64,000 nt of DNA, taken from Dehalococcoidia bacterium (GTDB lineage Bacteria > Chloroflexota > Dehalococcoidia > SM23-28-2 > HRBIN24). The DNA is taken from the NCBI GenBank assembly GCA_032249735.1, contig JAVVHA010000005.1, positions 29,444-93,443 of the forward strand, in the 5' to 3' direction. This document shows, piece after piece, positions 19,116 through 27,675 of the stretch. Made by a program: the position numbers and the translations under genes. The first letter of the stretch is position 1. Every line of letters starts with the position of its first letter. Under the pieces are notes generated by a model that had not been told where the DNA came from, searched no databases, and saw nothing but the letters and a program-made list of their open reading frames with translations.

Positions 19116-20158
19116 CAGCCCTCCGCCCCCACTGCCACATGGCGGAAGTGGGTGAGGCCCATGGCCTCCCGTGCCTCCTCCAGGGTCTTGCGCGCCTCCT
19201 CGCGGGCACGGCGCGACCCTTCACGGATGATCTCCTCCACCAGTTGGGGGCGAGCAGCGAAGCGGGCTCGCCGCTCCCGGATGGGATCCAGAAAGCGGTT
19301 AATGGCCCGGGCCAGCTTCTCCTTCACCTCCACATCCCCCACCCGGCCTTGGCGGTAACGCTCCTTTAGGTCCTCCACCTCCGCCCGGTCATCGTTGAAA
19401 TAGTCGTGGTAGATGAAGACTGGATTCCCCTCTACGCGGCCAGGGATGTCGGCCCGGATGCGCTGGGGGTCGGTGTACATGCTCATCACCTTGCGCCGCA
19501 CCGTCTCTGGGTCGTCCTTCAGGAAGATGACGTTACCCAGGGACTTGCTGGCTTTCGCCTGGCCGTCCAGCCCCACCAGACGTGGGCCGATGGGGTAGTC
19601 CGGCTCCGGGAACACCGGCCGGTAAAGACGGTTGAAGCGACGGGCGATCTCCCGCGTCAGCTCCAGGTGGGAAGCCTGATCCTCACCCACAGGCACTACA
19701 TCTGCCTTGACCATGAGGATATCGGCCGCTTGCAGGATGGGATAGGCCAGAAGGGCCATGGACGCCGATTCCAGCTTTAGGTCCCGCACTTGTTCCTTGA
19801 GGGTGGGGATGCGCTGGGCGCGCGGCACGCTGACCAGGGCCATGAACAGCCAAGCCAGCTCCACCACCTCCGGCACCAACGACTGGAGGTAGATAGTGCA
19901 CTTATCGGGGTTTAGGCCCACCGCCAGGTAATCCAGCACCACCTCCCGCACGTAATGGCCGATCTCCTCCAACCCCTCGATACGGGTGGTGAGGACGTGC
20001 AAATCGGCCACCAGGACGAAGCAGTCCAGCTTGTCTTGAAGGTCGAGGCGGAACTTGAGGGAGCCCACGTAGTGGCCCAGGTGGAGGGGCCCTGTGGGCC
20101 TATCCCCGGTGAGCATCCGGCGCCAGTGGGGCTTGAGCTCTAGGGCGGGGATCACCAT
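19115..20158 (-). CDS. trpS: Tryptophanyl-tRNA synthetase
   Basis: Class Ic aminoacyl-tRNA synthetase of 347 residues charging tRNA-Trp. The HIGH-type motif is GPLHLGHYVG and the KMSKS-type motif is KASKSLGN; GEDQASHLELTREIARRFN is also conserved. The start at 20156-20158 lies 7 bases after the trpB2 stop, preceded by GGGAGGGTGATG; a longer upstream frame is antisense-like noise. Location directly downstream of a Trp-specific T-box fits control by uncharged tRNA-Trp. Confidence 0.96.
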   Translation of the reverse strand: MVIPALELKPHWRRMLTGDRPTGPLHLGHYVGSLKFRLDLQDKLDCFVLVADLHVLTTRIEGLEEIGHYVREVVLDYLAVGLNPDKCTIYLQSLVPEVVELAWLFMALVSVPRAQRIPTLKEQVRDLKLESASMALLAYPILQAADILMVKADVVPVGEDQASHLELTREIARRFNRLYRPVFPEPDYPIGPRLVGLDGQAKASKSLGNVIFLKDDPETVRRKVMSMYTDPQRIRADIPGRVEGNPVFIYHDYFNDDRAEVEDLKERYRQGRVGDVEVKEKLARAINRFLDPIRERRARFAARPQLVEEIIREGSRRAREEARKTLEEAREAMGLTHFRHVAVGAEG

Positions 20159-20165
20159 GGTCTCA

Positions 20166-21521
20166 TCACCCTCCCACCTTGGGTATATGTGCCAGGGCCT
20201 CCCGCACCTTCTCCTCAGGGTAGGCGTAGTCCTCCAGGCGGCCGGTGAGGTACTGGTCGTAGGCCGCCAGATCCAAGAGGCCGTGGCCTGAGAGGTTAAA
20301 GAGGATAACCCGCTGCTCCCCGGCCTCCCTGGCCGCCAGGGCCTCGTCGATGGCTGCCCGCACGGCATGGGCCGACTCGGGGGCCGGGACGATGCCCTCG
20401 GCCCTGGCGAACTGGACGGCCGCCTCAAAGACCTTGGTCTGGTGGTAGGCCCGGGCCTCCATCACTCCGTCCTCCACCAGTTTGGAGATGATGGGGGCCA
20501 TGCCGTGGTAGCGGAGGCCGCCAGCGTGGATGGACGGGGGGATAAAGGTGTGACCCAGGGTATGCATCTTAAGGAGGGGTGTGGTGGCGGCCGTGTCGCC
20601 GAAGTCGTAGGTGTACTGGCCGCGGGTTATGGAGGGGCAGGCCTCAGGCTCCACGGCGATGAAGCGGGTCTTGCGGCCCTGGGTGAGCTTGTCCCGCACG
20701 AAGGGGAGGGCCAGGCCGGCGTAATTGGAGCCGCCCCCTACACACCCGATGACCACATCTGGATAGTCGCCAGCCATCTCCATCTGCTGCAGGGCCTCCA
20801 GCCCTATCACCGTCTGGTGCAGCAGCACGTGGTTGAGGACAGAGCCCAGGGAGTACTTGGTGTCGTCCCTGGATGCGGCGTCTTCCACTGCCTCGGAGAT
20901 GGCGATGCCCAGAGAGCCGGGGGACTCGGGGTCCTCTCTGAGGACCCTGCGCCCCGCCTCCGTATCGGGGCTGGGGCTGGGAACCACCTGTGCCCCCCAT
21001 GTCTCCATGAGGACGCGCCGGTAGGGCTTCTGGTGGTAGGAGACCTTCACCATGTAAACCTTCAGTTGGATGCCGAAGAAGGCACAGGCCATGGCCAGGG
21101 CCGATCCCCACTGTCCAGCCCCCGTCTCGGTGGTGAGACGTCGTACGCCCTCCGCCTTGTTGTAGTAGGCCTGGGCTACGGCGGTGTTGGGCTTGTGGGA
21201 GCCGGCGGGGGAGACGCCCTCATATTTGTAATAGATGCGGGCGGGGGTATCTAAGGCCTGCTCCAGCCGCCGGGCCCGGAAGAGGGGAGTGGGTCGCCAT
21301 AGCTTGTATACCTCCCGCACCTCATCAGGAATGGGGATGTACCGCTCCGTGGAGACCTCTTGCTGGATGAGGGCTAGGGGGAAGAGGGGGATAAGGGCCT
21401 CCGGCCCCACCGGCTGCCCCGTGCGTGGGTCGATGGGCGGTGGTGGCGGGTCCATGTCCGCCAGCACGTTGTACCAGTGGGTGGGTATGTGGTCCTCATC
21501 TAGCAGGAACTTGGTACGCAT
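20166..21521 (-). CDS. trpB2: TrpB2-type tryptophan synthase beta chain
   Basis: PLP enzyme of 451 residues of the TrpB2 (TrpB-like) family: long N-terminal region with [31 protein letters not shown], the PLP Lys in [28 protein letters not shown] and [10 protein letters not shown]. TrpB2 proteins do not bind TrpA in the canonical way and can use free indole, as known for the family. It is the first gene of the operon, preceded by GGGAGGTGAAGC and the T-box leader, while a TrpB1 lies at 11301. Having both types in one operon is notable. Confidence 0.95.
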   Translation of the reverse strand: MRTKFLLDEDHIPTHWYNVLADMDPPPPPIDPRTGQPVGPEALIPLFPLALIQQEVSTERYIPIPDEVREVYKLWRPTPLFRARRLEQALDTPARIYYKYEGVSPAGSHKPNTAVAQAYYNKAEGVRRLTTETGAGQWGSALAMACAFFGIQLKVYMVKVSYHQKPYRRVLMETWGAQVVPSPSPDTEAGRRVLREDPESPGSLGIAISEAVEDAASRDDTKYSLGSVLNHVLLHQTVIGLEALQQMEMAGDYPDVVIGCVGGGSNYAGLALPFVRDKLTQGRKTRFIAVEPEACPSITRGQYTYDFGDTAATTPLLKMHTLGHTFIPPSIHAGGLRYHGMAPIISKLVEDGVMEARAYHQTKVFEAAVQFARAEGIVPAPESAHAVRAAIDEALAAREAGEQRVILFNLSGHGLLDLAAYDQYLTGRLEDYAYPEEKVREALAHIPKVGG

Positions 21522-21543
21522 GCTTCACCTCCCAGATACTATT

Positions 21544-21829
21544 TCGGCCCCCCGTCCCTAGGGACGGGGGGCCGACCCGCGGTGCCACCCTAGTTCCCGC
21601 CATCGCTGGCGGGCTCTCGTTACGACGCTCCTACAGGAGCGTCATGGGCCAGATAACGGTGCCCCACCGGTCACGCCTACTAGGGGGCTGGGGCCTCCCG
21701 TTGGGGTGACGGCTCCCGGGCCCATTCAGCAGGGGCCACGGCACCGGGCTCCCACCTTCCCCCGGCTCTCTGGGGCCGGGCGCACCTGCCTACTATCCCC
21801 GTTCGCAGCCTTTGCCTATATTCAGTTTG
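21544..21829 (-). promoter_or_regulatory. T-box leader with TGG (Trp) specifier
   Basis: A 286-base leader read on the minus strand has the T-box layout. It starts GGCAAAGGCTGCGAA and has AGTA (21791-21794), an apical Stem I rich in GGGAGCCCGG, then GAA-TGG with the Trp specifier at 21722-21724. A perfect Stem III-like palindrome lies at 21624-21643, and the T-box core AGGGTGGCACCGCGGG at 21576-21591. A perfect 32-base inverted repeat follows (21544-21575), but no T-run comes after it, so its role as terminator is uncertain. Uncharged tRNA-Trp should induce the operon. Confidence 0.88.
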
Positions 21830-21835
21830 TCAAAA

Positions 21836-21864
21836 ATCCTACCAAGGGCCTAAGCGTTTGTCAA
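21836..21864 (-). promoter_or_regulatory. Promoter of the trp operon
   Basis: Minus-strand TTGACA (21859-21864), 17-base spacer, TAGGAT (21836-21841). Transcription would start near 21829, just before the conserved first part of the T-box leader. The -35 overlaps the last codons of the upstream acyl-CoA dehydrogenase gene. A second TTGACA at 21828-21833 has no convincing -10. Confidence 0.65.
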
Positions 21865-23592
21865 GGTCAGGTCGCCTACCTCCAGAGGAGCGTACCGCAC
21901 TACTGCGTCGTACAGGCCCAGGATGCGCTGATCGGTGCCGATGCCATAGAGGGGCTGGGGCACCAGGCGCTGGCAGAAGAGGTGAGCCACAGCTGCCTTG
22001 CGGGCCGATCCCTCCTGTGCCAGCTCCCTACCTGCCTCCTCTAGAAGGAGGCAGGCCTGCGTGGCATCGGCCAGGAGGGAGGCCAGGCGCCGAGCGTGGA
22101 ACTGGCGCACCTCTTCGCTGGCCTTGAGCAGGAGGGCGATGGCCTCTCGGGCCTGCCCCAGCAGGGAGGCAGCCGCCTGGCGAGCGCGGGCCAGGACGGG
22201 GTGCTGAGCACCCGCCAACGCCTCCTCCAGACGAGATAGGAGGGCATCGTGGGCGGCTTCCTTTACCATGGCCCGAACCACGTCCAGGCAGATGATGTTT
22301 TCGGTGCCCTCCCAGATGGTATGGCATTGGGCATCGCGCACCTGACGGGCCATGGGGAAGTTCTCGATATATCCGTTGCCTCCCATCACCTCCAGCCCGC
22401 GGATGGCCATCTCCAGGCCGCGGCGGGCGGCCCGGAACTTGGACAGAGGAACCAGGATACGGTAAAGGCGGCGGGCGTGCTCGTCTCCCCGGCGGCCCGT
22501 ATGGTGATATGTCTCGAACACCAAGGCGGCGGTGGCCTCCACCTCCACGGCCATCTCCATGAGGGTCTCCCGGACCATGGGGAGCTGGTACAGGTAGCGG
22601 CCGAAGGCGCGGCGGTGGTGGGCGTATATGGCGGCCTCCAGAAAGCTGCGGCGCATGATGCCCAGGGCCATGCACGCCACCCCCAGGCGGGAGCCGTTGA
22701 CCATGGCCATCATGCGGTTAAGGCCCTTGGCCTCCGAGCTCTCGGCGCGAGGGCTGGAGAGGATGTAGGCTTCAGCGTCTACAAAGTCCACCTCTGCCGT
22801 GGGGACGGAGCGGGTGCCCAGCTTCTCCTTAATGCGCTTGATGACGATGCCGTTGCGGGTGCCGTCTTGGCGGATGGCGGGCACCAGGAAGAGGGCCAAG
22901 CCCTTGAGCCCCTCTGGTGCCCCCTCCGGCCGGGCCAGAGTCACGATGGCTTTGGCGTCCACATTGGAGCAGAACCATTTGGAGCCGTTGAGGAGCCATC
23001 GGTCGCCCTCCAGGTGGCGGGCTACGGTGGCTGTGCGGGCGAGGTCCGACCCTCCCTCTATCTCCGTCATGAACATGGCCCCGTCCCACGAGTCCTGAAA
23101 CGTGTGGGAGAGGAGATGGGGCAGGACGCGGGCCTTCACCTCCGGCGAGCCGTAACGCTCCACCAGATCGGCCACGCCGCCCGTCATGCCCGTGGCGCAC
23201 ACCATGCCCGTATCAGCCTGGGACAACAGGTACGTAAAGGCTCCGCCCAACACCGGCGGCACATCCTCTCCACGGGCTCGCAAGCCGTGGGGTCCCTCCT
23301 CCCATACATCCTTCTTGACGGCGATGGCGTCCGGGTGGTGCACCACCTGATAGACCTGCCGACCCCAGGGGTCATACTGCTCTAGGCGGGGCGGGTTCTT
23401 ATCGATGACCTCGGCCCGGCGGGCAATGGCGCCGCCGCACAGCTCGCCCCATCGCACCAGGTGGCCCTCAGCCCACTGCCGACGCTCCGGCGGGATGTAG
23501 ACGTCCATGAGGAACCGGAGGTTGGGGTCCACCAGGTACCAATTAAGGCCGATGGCCGATTCCCACTGGCCATAATCTATGGGTCTCTCCAT
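21850..23592 (-). CDS. Acyl-CoA dehydrogenase, AidB-like large form
   Basis: FAD acyl-CoA dehydrogenase of 580 residues, longer than the usual 380-400. An N-terminal extension (about 1-80) and a C-terminal helical extension of about 120 residues flank the core. The core has FMTEIEGGSDLARTA, LLNGSKWFCSN, EVMGGNGYIENF and IWEGTENI with the catalytic-type Glu, a pattern typical of the AidB-related or fused ACAD subgroup. The ATG at 23590-23592 overlaps the preceding membrane-protein stop (TGATG). Substrate is unknown; ETF is the likely electron acceptor. Confidence 0.9.
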   Translation of the reverse strand: MERPIDYGQWESAIGLNWYLVDPNLRFLMDVYIPPERRQWAEGHLVRWGELCGGAIARRAEVIDKNPPRLEQYDPWGRQVYQVVHHPDAIAVKKDVWEEGPHGLRARGEDVPPVLGGAFTYLLSQADTGMVCATGMTGGVADLVERYGSPEVKARVLPHLLSHTFQDSWDGAMFMTEIEGGSDLARTATVARHLEGDRWLLNGSKWFCSNVDAKAIVTLARPEGAPEGLKGLALFLVPAIRQDGTRNGIVIKRIKEKLGTRSVPTAEVDFVDAEAYILSSPRAESSEAKGLNRMMAMVNGSRLGVACMALGIMRRSFLEAAIYAHHRRAFGRYLYQLPMVRETLMEMAVEVEATAALVFETYHHTGRRGDEHARRLYRILVPLSKFRAARRGLEMAIRGLEVMGGNGYIENFPMARQVRDAQCHTIWEGTENIICLDVVRAMVKEAAHDALLSRLEEALAGAQHPVLARARQAAASLLGQAREAIALLLKASEEVRQFHARRLASLLADATQACLLLEEAGRELAQEGSARKAAVAHLFCQRLVPQPLYGIGTDQRILGLYDAVVRYAPLEVGDLTLTNA

Positions 23593-24227
23593 CACGATGC
23601 CTCCTTTCCTGCTTTCTCCTCTTCTGGCTCCAGAGTAGTTTCCGGCTCCAAGGCGGCGGTGATGACCAAGGGGCGACCCGTGAGGTGGGCCACCGCCTCA
23701 GCCACCCTGTAGGCGCGGGAGAAGCCCTCGTCCACGAGCTCCTCCACCTGGGGCACCGTCACCTGGCCGATGGTGAGGCGCTTGCCGTTGGTCTTTACCA
23801 GCACCACCTCCCAGGCCCGCATATCGAGGGGGAAGGCGGGGCCCCGTCCCTCCCCAAGGTCGCCATCGGCCAGCTCGATGTGGTCTATCTTCCAGAAAGG
23901 GACTAGCTCGCGCGTGCCCAGCCCCAGCCCCAGAAGCCCCTGCTGGAAACGCACCGATTGCTTCTCAGCCTCCACCAACAAGTACGACCCCATTAGGGAG
24001 TGCACGGTGCCCAGGCCACCGAAGGCCACAGCCACCATGGCCACAAGGAGCATTAAGGCCGCCCCCGCGGCCGGCAGTCGGTTCATAAGGAAGGCTAAGG
24101 CTATCAGCAGCCCTACCCCGAGAAGCAGGATGAGGATGGGGCCTATCACCGCCAGGGGCGAAGGGCGTATGTCTAATCGCCCCTGCTCTATGTAGCACAT
24201 CCGCCGGTCTAGAGGCACCCTCTCCAC
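23592..24227 (-). CDS. Membrane protein with two helices and a PH-like domain (unknown)
   Basis: I do not recognise a named family. The 211-residue protein has an N-terminal soluble segment, two strongly hydrophobic helices at about 25-48 and 53-76, then a beta-rich region (YLLVEAEKQSVRFQQGLLGLG ... WEVVLVKTNGKRLTIG) that resembles bacterial PH-type membrane proteins, and an acidic Glu-rich tail. It starts with GTG behind GGGGGTGCGGCC and is coupled by TGATG to the acyl-CoA dehydrogenase. Function unknown. Confidence 0.7.
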   Translation of the reverse strand: MERVPLDRRMCYIEQGRLDIRPSPLAVIGPILILLLGVGLLIALAFLMNRLPAAGAALMLLVAMVAVAFGGLGTVHSLMGSYLLVEAEKQSVRFQQGLLGLGLGTRELVPFWKIDHIELADGDLGEGRGPAFPLDMRAWEVVLVKTNGKRLTIGQVTVPQVEELVDEGFSRAYRVAEAVAHLTGRPLVITAALEPETTLEPEEEKAGKEAS

Positions 24228-24254
24228 GGCCGCACCCCCATTATATGTCCTGCC

Positions 24255-24285
24255 TTGACGCCCTATCCAGGCGGCAATTTATAAT
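24255..24285 (+). promoter_or_regulatory. Probable promoter of the P450 gene
   Basis: TTGACG at 24255-24260 and a perfect TATAAT at 24280-24285, separated by 19 bases, a little long. It lies 34 bases before the P450 start in the divergent gap with the membrane-protein gene. Confidence 0.5.
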
Positions 24286-24318
24286 CGATGTGAAATTGAA
24301 ATATTGCGGGGAAGAGCT

Positions 24319-25596
24319 ATGGCTAGCCAGACGTTGCAAGAGGTCAATCTGCTGGACCTGTTGGCCTTCGAGAAGGGGGTCCCCCATCACTGGTTCAAGG
24401 TCTTGCGCCAAGAGGCACCTGTATACTGGCATCCCGACCCAGAGACGGGGGACGGGTTCTGGGTCCTCACCAAATACCACGACCTGGTGCAGGTGTCCAT
24501 GGACACCCAGACCTTCTCCTCGGCTCAGGGCATAACCCTGGCCACCCTGGAGTTCTTCCCCAGCCAAAACCTGATGATGATCACCACTGACCCACCCCGT
24601 CACACCAGGCTGCGGCGTCTGGTGAGCCATGGTTTCACCCCCAAGATGATCTCCCTCCTGGAGCCCGATGTGCGCCGCATGGCTGGGCAGCTCCTAGATG
24701 ACGCCATCGAAAAAGGGGAGTGTGACTTCGTCACCGCGGTGGCTGCCGAGCTGCCTCTTATGGTCATCGCCCGCTTTCTAGGCGTTCCTCAGGAGGACAG
24801 GCATCAGATCTTTCGCTGGAGCAACCAGATCTTGGGCGCCGGCGACCCCGAATACGGTGGCATCGACCTCCAACGCCCACCGGAGACGGAGGAGGAGAGG
24901 CAGGCCCTTATAGAGCACTTCCGGCAGGTGGTGGCTGGGGCGGCCATGGAGATGGCTGCCTATCTGCAGCGACTGGAGGAGGAACGCCTGCGGGCGCCCA
25001 AGGACGACCTGGTGAGCATTTACCTCCATGCCCAGGTGGACGGCGAGAAGCTATCCATGCTGGAGCGGCACGCCCAGTTCGTCCTCCTCGCCGTGGCCGG
25101 CAATGAGACCACCCGCAACGCCATCTCCGGTGGCCTCCTCGCCCTGTTGCAGCATCCAGACCAGCTGGAGCTGTTGCGCCAGGACCCATCCCTTATCCCC
25201 ATGGCCGTGGAAGAGATACTGCGGTATGTCTCCCCCGTGATGTACATGCGCCGCACAGCCACTAAGGATGCAGAGATACGTGGGGTGACCATCAAGGCCG
25301 GCCAGCGCGTCACCATGTGGTATGTCTCGGCCAACCGGGATGAGGAGGTGTTCCCCGAGCCCGATAGGTTCGACGTGACACGCCAGCCCAACGATCACGT
25401 GGCCTTCGGCGCTGGTGGACCCCACTTCTGCCTGGGGGCCAATCTGGCGCGGCTGGAGATACGTGTCCTATTGGAGGAGCTGTTGGCGCGCCCCTACGAG
25501 GTGGAGGTGGCTGGGCCTGTGCAGAGGCTGCGCTCCAACTTCATCAACGGCATCAAGCACATGCCCGTGCGCTTTCGCTGCCGCAAGGTGGCATGA
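24319..25596 (+). CDS. Cytochrome P450
   Basis: Soluble bacterial P450 of 425 residues. It has the I-helix AGNETTRN (oxygen activation), the K-helix EEILR (ExxR), and the heme-binding loop FGAGGPHFCLGANLARLE with the axial Cys. The ATG at 24319 follows GGGGAAGAG. It hydroxylates an organic substrate using electrons from a ferredoxin or flavodoxin partner, but no P450 redox partner gene is adjacent. Resemblance is to the CYP107/CYP125/CYP142-like soluble bacterial forms; substrate unknown. It appears monocistronic. Confidence 0.95.
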   Translation: MASQTLQEVNLLDLLAFEKGVPHHWFKVLRQEAPVYWHPDPETGDGFWVLTKYHDLVQVSMDTQTFSSAQGITLATLEFFPSQNLMMITTDPPRHTRLRRLVSHGFTPKMISLLEPDVRRMAGQLLDDAIEKGECDFVTAVAAELPLMVIARFLGVPQEDRHQIFRWSNQILGAGDPEYGGIDLQRPPETEEERQALIEHFRQVVAGAAMEMAAYLQRLEEERLRAPKDDLVSIYLHAQVDGEKLSMLERHAQFVLLAVAGNETTRNAISGGLLALLQHPDQLELLRQDPSLIPMAVEEILRYVSPVMYMRRTATKDAEIRGVTIKAGQRVTMWYVSANRDEEVFPEPDRFDVTRQPNDHVAFGAGGPHFCLGANLARLEIRVLLEELLARPYEVEVAGPVQRLRSNFINGIKHMPVRFRCRKVA

Positions 25597-25599
25597 GAT

Positions 25600-25627
25600 A
25601 AGAGGCTTGGGTGGCGGAGTGCCTCTT
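25600..25627 (+). terminator. Weak stem-loop terminator after P450
   Basis: AGAGGC (25601-25606) pairs with GCCTCT (25621-25626) around a 14-base loop and runs into TTTTC. It lies directly behind the P450 stop and before the ilv promoter. Confidence 0.4.
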
Positions 25628-25652
25628 TTCCCTCTGTGTTGGCGCGCGGGCA

Positions 25653-25681
25653 TTGACCAGGCGGTGGCAGGCGCATAAACT
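25653..25681 (+). promoter_or_regulatory. Promoter of the ilv-leu operon
   Basis: TTGACC (25653-25658), exactly 17 bases, TAAACT (25676-25681). Transcription would start near 25688, at the beginning of the T-box leader. Confidence 0.65.
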
Positions 25682-25687
25682 AGTGTC

Positions 25688-25930
25688 CTGAACAACCAAA
25701 AATGGTCAAAGGCTGCGAAGGGGAGTAGTAGGGGCGGCACCTCCCCCAGCGAGCCGGGGGTCGGTGGGAGCCCGGCGGTGAGGGCGCTCCGAACTCGCCC
25801 TGGAGCTTCCCGGCCGAAGAGCTAGTAGGTCGGGACGGGTGTGCCCGTTAGCGCACTAGAGGGCCCCGCACCCGGGGAAGAAGGGTGGTACCGTCCCGCC
25901 CCATGGGACCCCTTCGGGGCGGGCGTTTTT
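25688..25930 (+). promoter_or_regulatory. T-box leader with CTC (Leu) specifier
   Basis: Leader upstream of ilvD with the same opening CAAAGGCTGCGAA as the trp leader and AGTA at 25724-25727. The apical Stem I ends GGTGGGAGCCCGG, GAA-CTC places the Leu specifier at 25794-25796, and a GTGCCCGTTAGCGCAC element precedes the T-box core AGGGTGGTACCG (25882-25893). GTCCCG (25893-25898) can pair with CGGGAC (25831-25836) as an antiterminator or be taken into the terminator. Uncharged tRNA-Leu should switch the operon on. Confidence 0.88.
25895..25930 (+). terminator. T-box-controlled intrinsic terminator
   Basis: CCCGCCCC (25895-25902) pairs with GGGGCGGG (25916-25923), followed by CG and five T (25926-25930). 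The 5-prime arm overlaps the GTCCCG used by the antiterminator, the expected mutually exclusive arrangement. Confidence 0.8.
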
Positions 25931-25963
25931 AATAGTAGGGGGCAAGGCAGGAGGAGAACCACC

Positions 25964-27649
25964 ATGGCGGTGCGTAGCGATGCCGTCAAGAGGGGGCCCC
26001 AGTGGGCACCCCACCGCAGCATGTACCGGGCCATGGGCCTGGGGGACGAGGACATTTACCGCCCCTTCGTGGGGGTGGCCAGCTCCTGGAACGAGGCCAC
26101 CCCTTGTAACATCCACTTGAACCGCCTGGCGGCTGCTGTTAAGGAGGGGGTAAGGGCTGCGGGGGGCACCCCTAGGGAGTTCGTCACCATCGCCGTATCC
26201 GATGGCATCGCCATGGGGCACGCAGGGATGAAGGCCTCCCTGGTGAGTCGGGAGGTCATTGCCGACAGCGTAGAGCTGATGATGCAGGCCCACCAGTACG
26301 ACGCCCTGGTGGGCATCGCCGGTTGCGACAAGTCGTTGCCAGGGATGGCCATGGCCATGGCCCGCCTCAACCTCCCCTCCGTCTTCCTCTACGGTGGCAC
26401 CATTCTCCCTGGGCGCTACCGGGGGCGGGACGTCACCATCCAAGACATGTTCGAGGCGGTGGGGGCTTACACGGCGGGCCAGCTCACGGAAGAAGAGCTT
26501 TACGAGTTGGAGTGCGTAGCTTGCCCTGGGGAAGGTTCCTGCGCAGGCATGTACACGGCCAACACCATGGCCACCGTCATGGAGGCCCTGGGCCTATCCC
26601 TGCCAGGCAGCGCCTCGGTGCCCGCCCCGCATCGACGGCGGGACGAGGTGGCGCGCAGGAGTGGGGAGGCCGTCATGCGCCTGCTGGAGATGGAGATAAA
26701 GCCACGGGACATCCTCACCCGCCGCGCCTTCCTCAACGCCATCGCCGTGGATGCCGCTGTGGGCGGATCCACCAACGCCGTCCTTCACCTCCTGGCCCTG
26801 GCCCACGAGGCAGGGGTGGAGCTGAGCCTGGACGATTTCGACCGCATCAGTCGCCAGACCCCCCATATCGCCGATATGCGCCCCGGTGGCCGCTACGTGA
26901 TGGCCGATCTAGACCGGGTGGGCGGCGTGCCGCGGGTGATGAAAGAGCTGCTGGACGCCGGGCTCATCGACGGCGACTGCCTGACGGTGACGGGGCGGAC
27001 GGTGCGGGAGAACCTGGCCCAGCTGCGCCTGCCCATGGATTCCCCGCAAGACGTGGTACGCCCCATATCGGACCCCATCGCCCCCCGGGGGACCATATGT
27101 ATCCTGCGGGGCAACCTGGCGCCGGAGGGGGCGGTGGTGAAGACGGCCGGCGTACGCCACCTGGTGCACACCGGGCCCGCTCGCGTGTTCGATTCGGAGG
27201 AGGAGGCCTTCCAGGCCATATCCCAGCGGCGGATCCGGGCTGGGGACGTGGTGGTCATCCGATACGAGGGTCCCAAAGGGGGACCTGGCATGAGGGAGAT
27301 GCTGGCCGTCACCGCTGCCCTGGTGGGCCAGGGGCTGGGGGAGGCGGTGGCCCTCATCACCGACGGACGCTTCTCAGGGGCCACCCGCGGCCTCATGGTA
27401 GGCCACGTCTCCCCAGAGGCCATGGTAGGAGGGCCCATCGCCCTCCTCCAGGACGGAGATGAGGTCACCATTGACGTGGAACGGCGGCTAATAGAGATGA
27501 AGGTGAGCCCTGAGGAGATGGCGCGCCGGCGAGAGGCGTGGGTGCCGCCGCCCCCTCGCTATCGCTGGGGGGCCATGGCCAAGTACGCATCGCTAGTGGG
27601 GTCGGCTGCCCAGGGCGCTGTCTGCTCCCCACGTTGGGCGGAAAGATAG
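25964..27649 (+). CDS. ilvD: Dihydroxy-acid dehydratase
   Basis: Fe-S dehydratase of 561 residues for Ile and Val synthesis. It starts [13 protein letters not shown] behind AGGAGGAG at 25949-25956; an in-frame upstream ATG at 25841 lies inside the T-box. Cluster and metal motifs are [16 protein letters not shown] and [16 protein letters not shown]; the C-terminal [21 protein letters not shown] is conserved. It is the first gene of the operon. Confidence 0.97.
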   Translation: MAVRSDAVKRGPQWAPHRSMYRAMGLGDEDIYRPFVGVASSWNEATPCNIHLNRLAAAVKEGVRAAGGTPREFVTIAVSDGIAMGHAGMKASLVSREVIADSVELMMQAHQYDALVGIAGCDKSLPGMAMAMARLNLPSVFLYGGTILPGRYRGRDVTIQDMFEAVGAYTAGQLTEEELYELECVACPGEGSCAGMYTANTMATVMEALGLSLPGSASVPAPHRRRDEVARRSGEAVMRLLEMEIKPRDILTRRAFLNAIAVDAAVGGSTNAVLHLLALAHEAGVELSLDDFDRISRQTPHIADMRPGGRYVMADLDRVGGVPRVMKELLDAGLIDGDCLTVTGRTVRENLAQLRLPMDSPQDVVRPISDPIAPRGTICILRGNLAPEGAVVKTAGVRHLVHTGPARVFDSEEEAFQAISQRRIRAGDVVVIRYEGPKGGPGMREMLAVTAALVGQGLGEAVALITDGRFSGATRGLMVGHVSPEAMVGGPIALLQDGDEVTIDVERRLIEMKVSPEEMARRREAWVPPPPRYRWGAMAKYASLVGSAAQGAVCSPRWAER

Positions 27650-27675
27650 TTGGCTGAGGGAGGAGGCTTGCGGCC

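Noticed and set aside
20367..21254. Long open frame on the plus strand opposite trpB2
   Set aside because: Antisense frame of a GC-rich gene; composition is G/A/V/L-heavy with no motif or good ribosome site, and trpB2 has all family motifs.
22249..23385. Long plus-strand open frame opposite the large acyl-CoA dehydrogenase
   Set aside because: Shadow frame caused by high GC codon usage; lacks domain signals, while the minus-strand gene is unmistakable.
25841..25963. In-frame upstream start for IlvD at 25841
   Set aside because: Falls inside the T-box antiterminator region and has no ribosome site; the ATG at 25964 has AGGAGGAG upstream.
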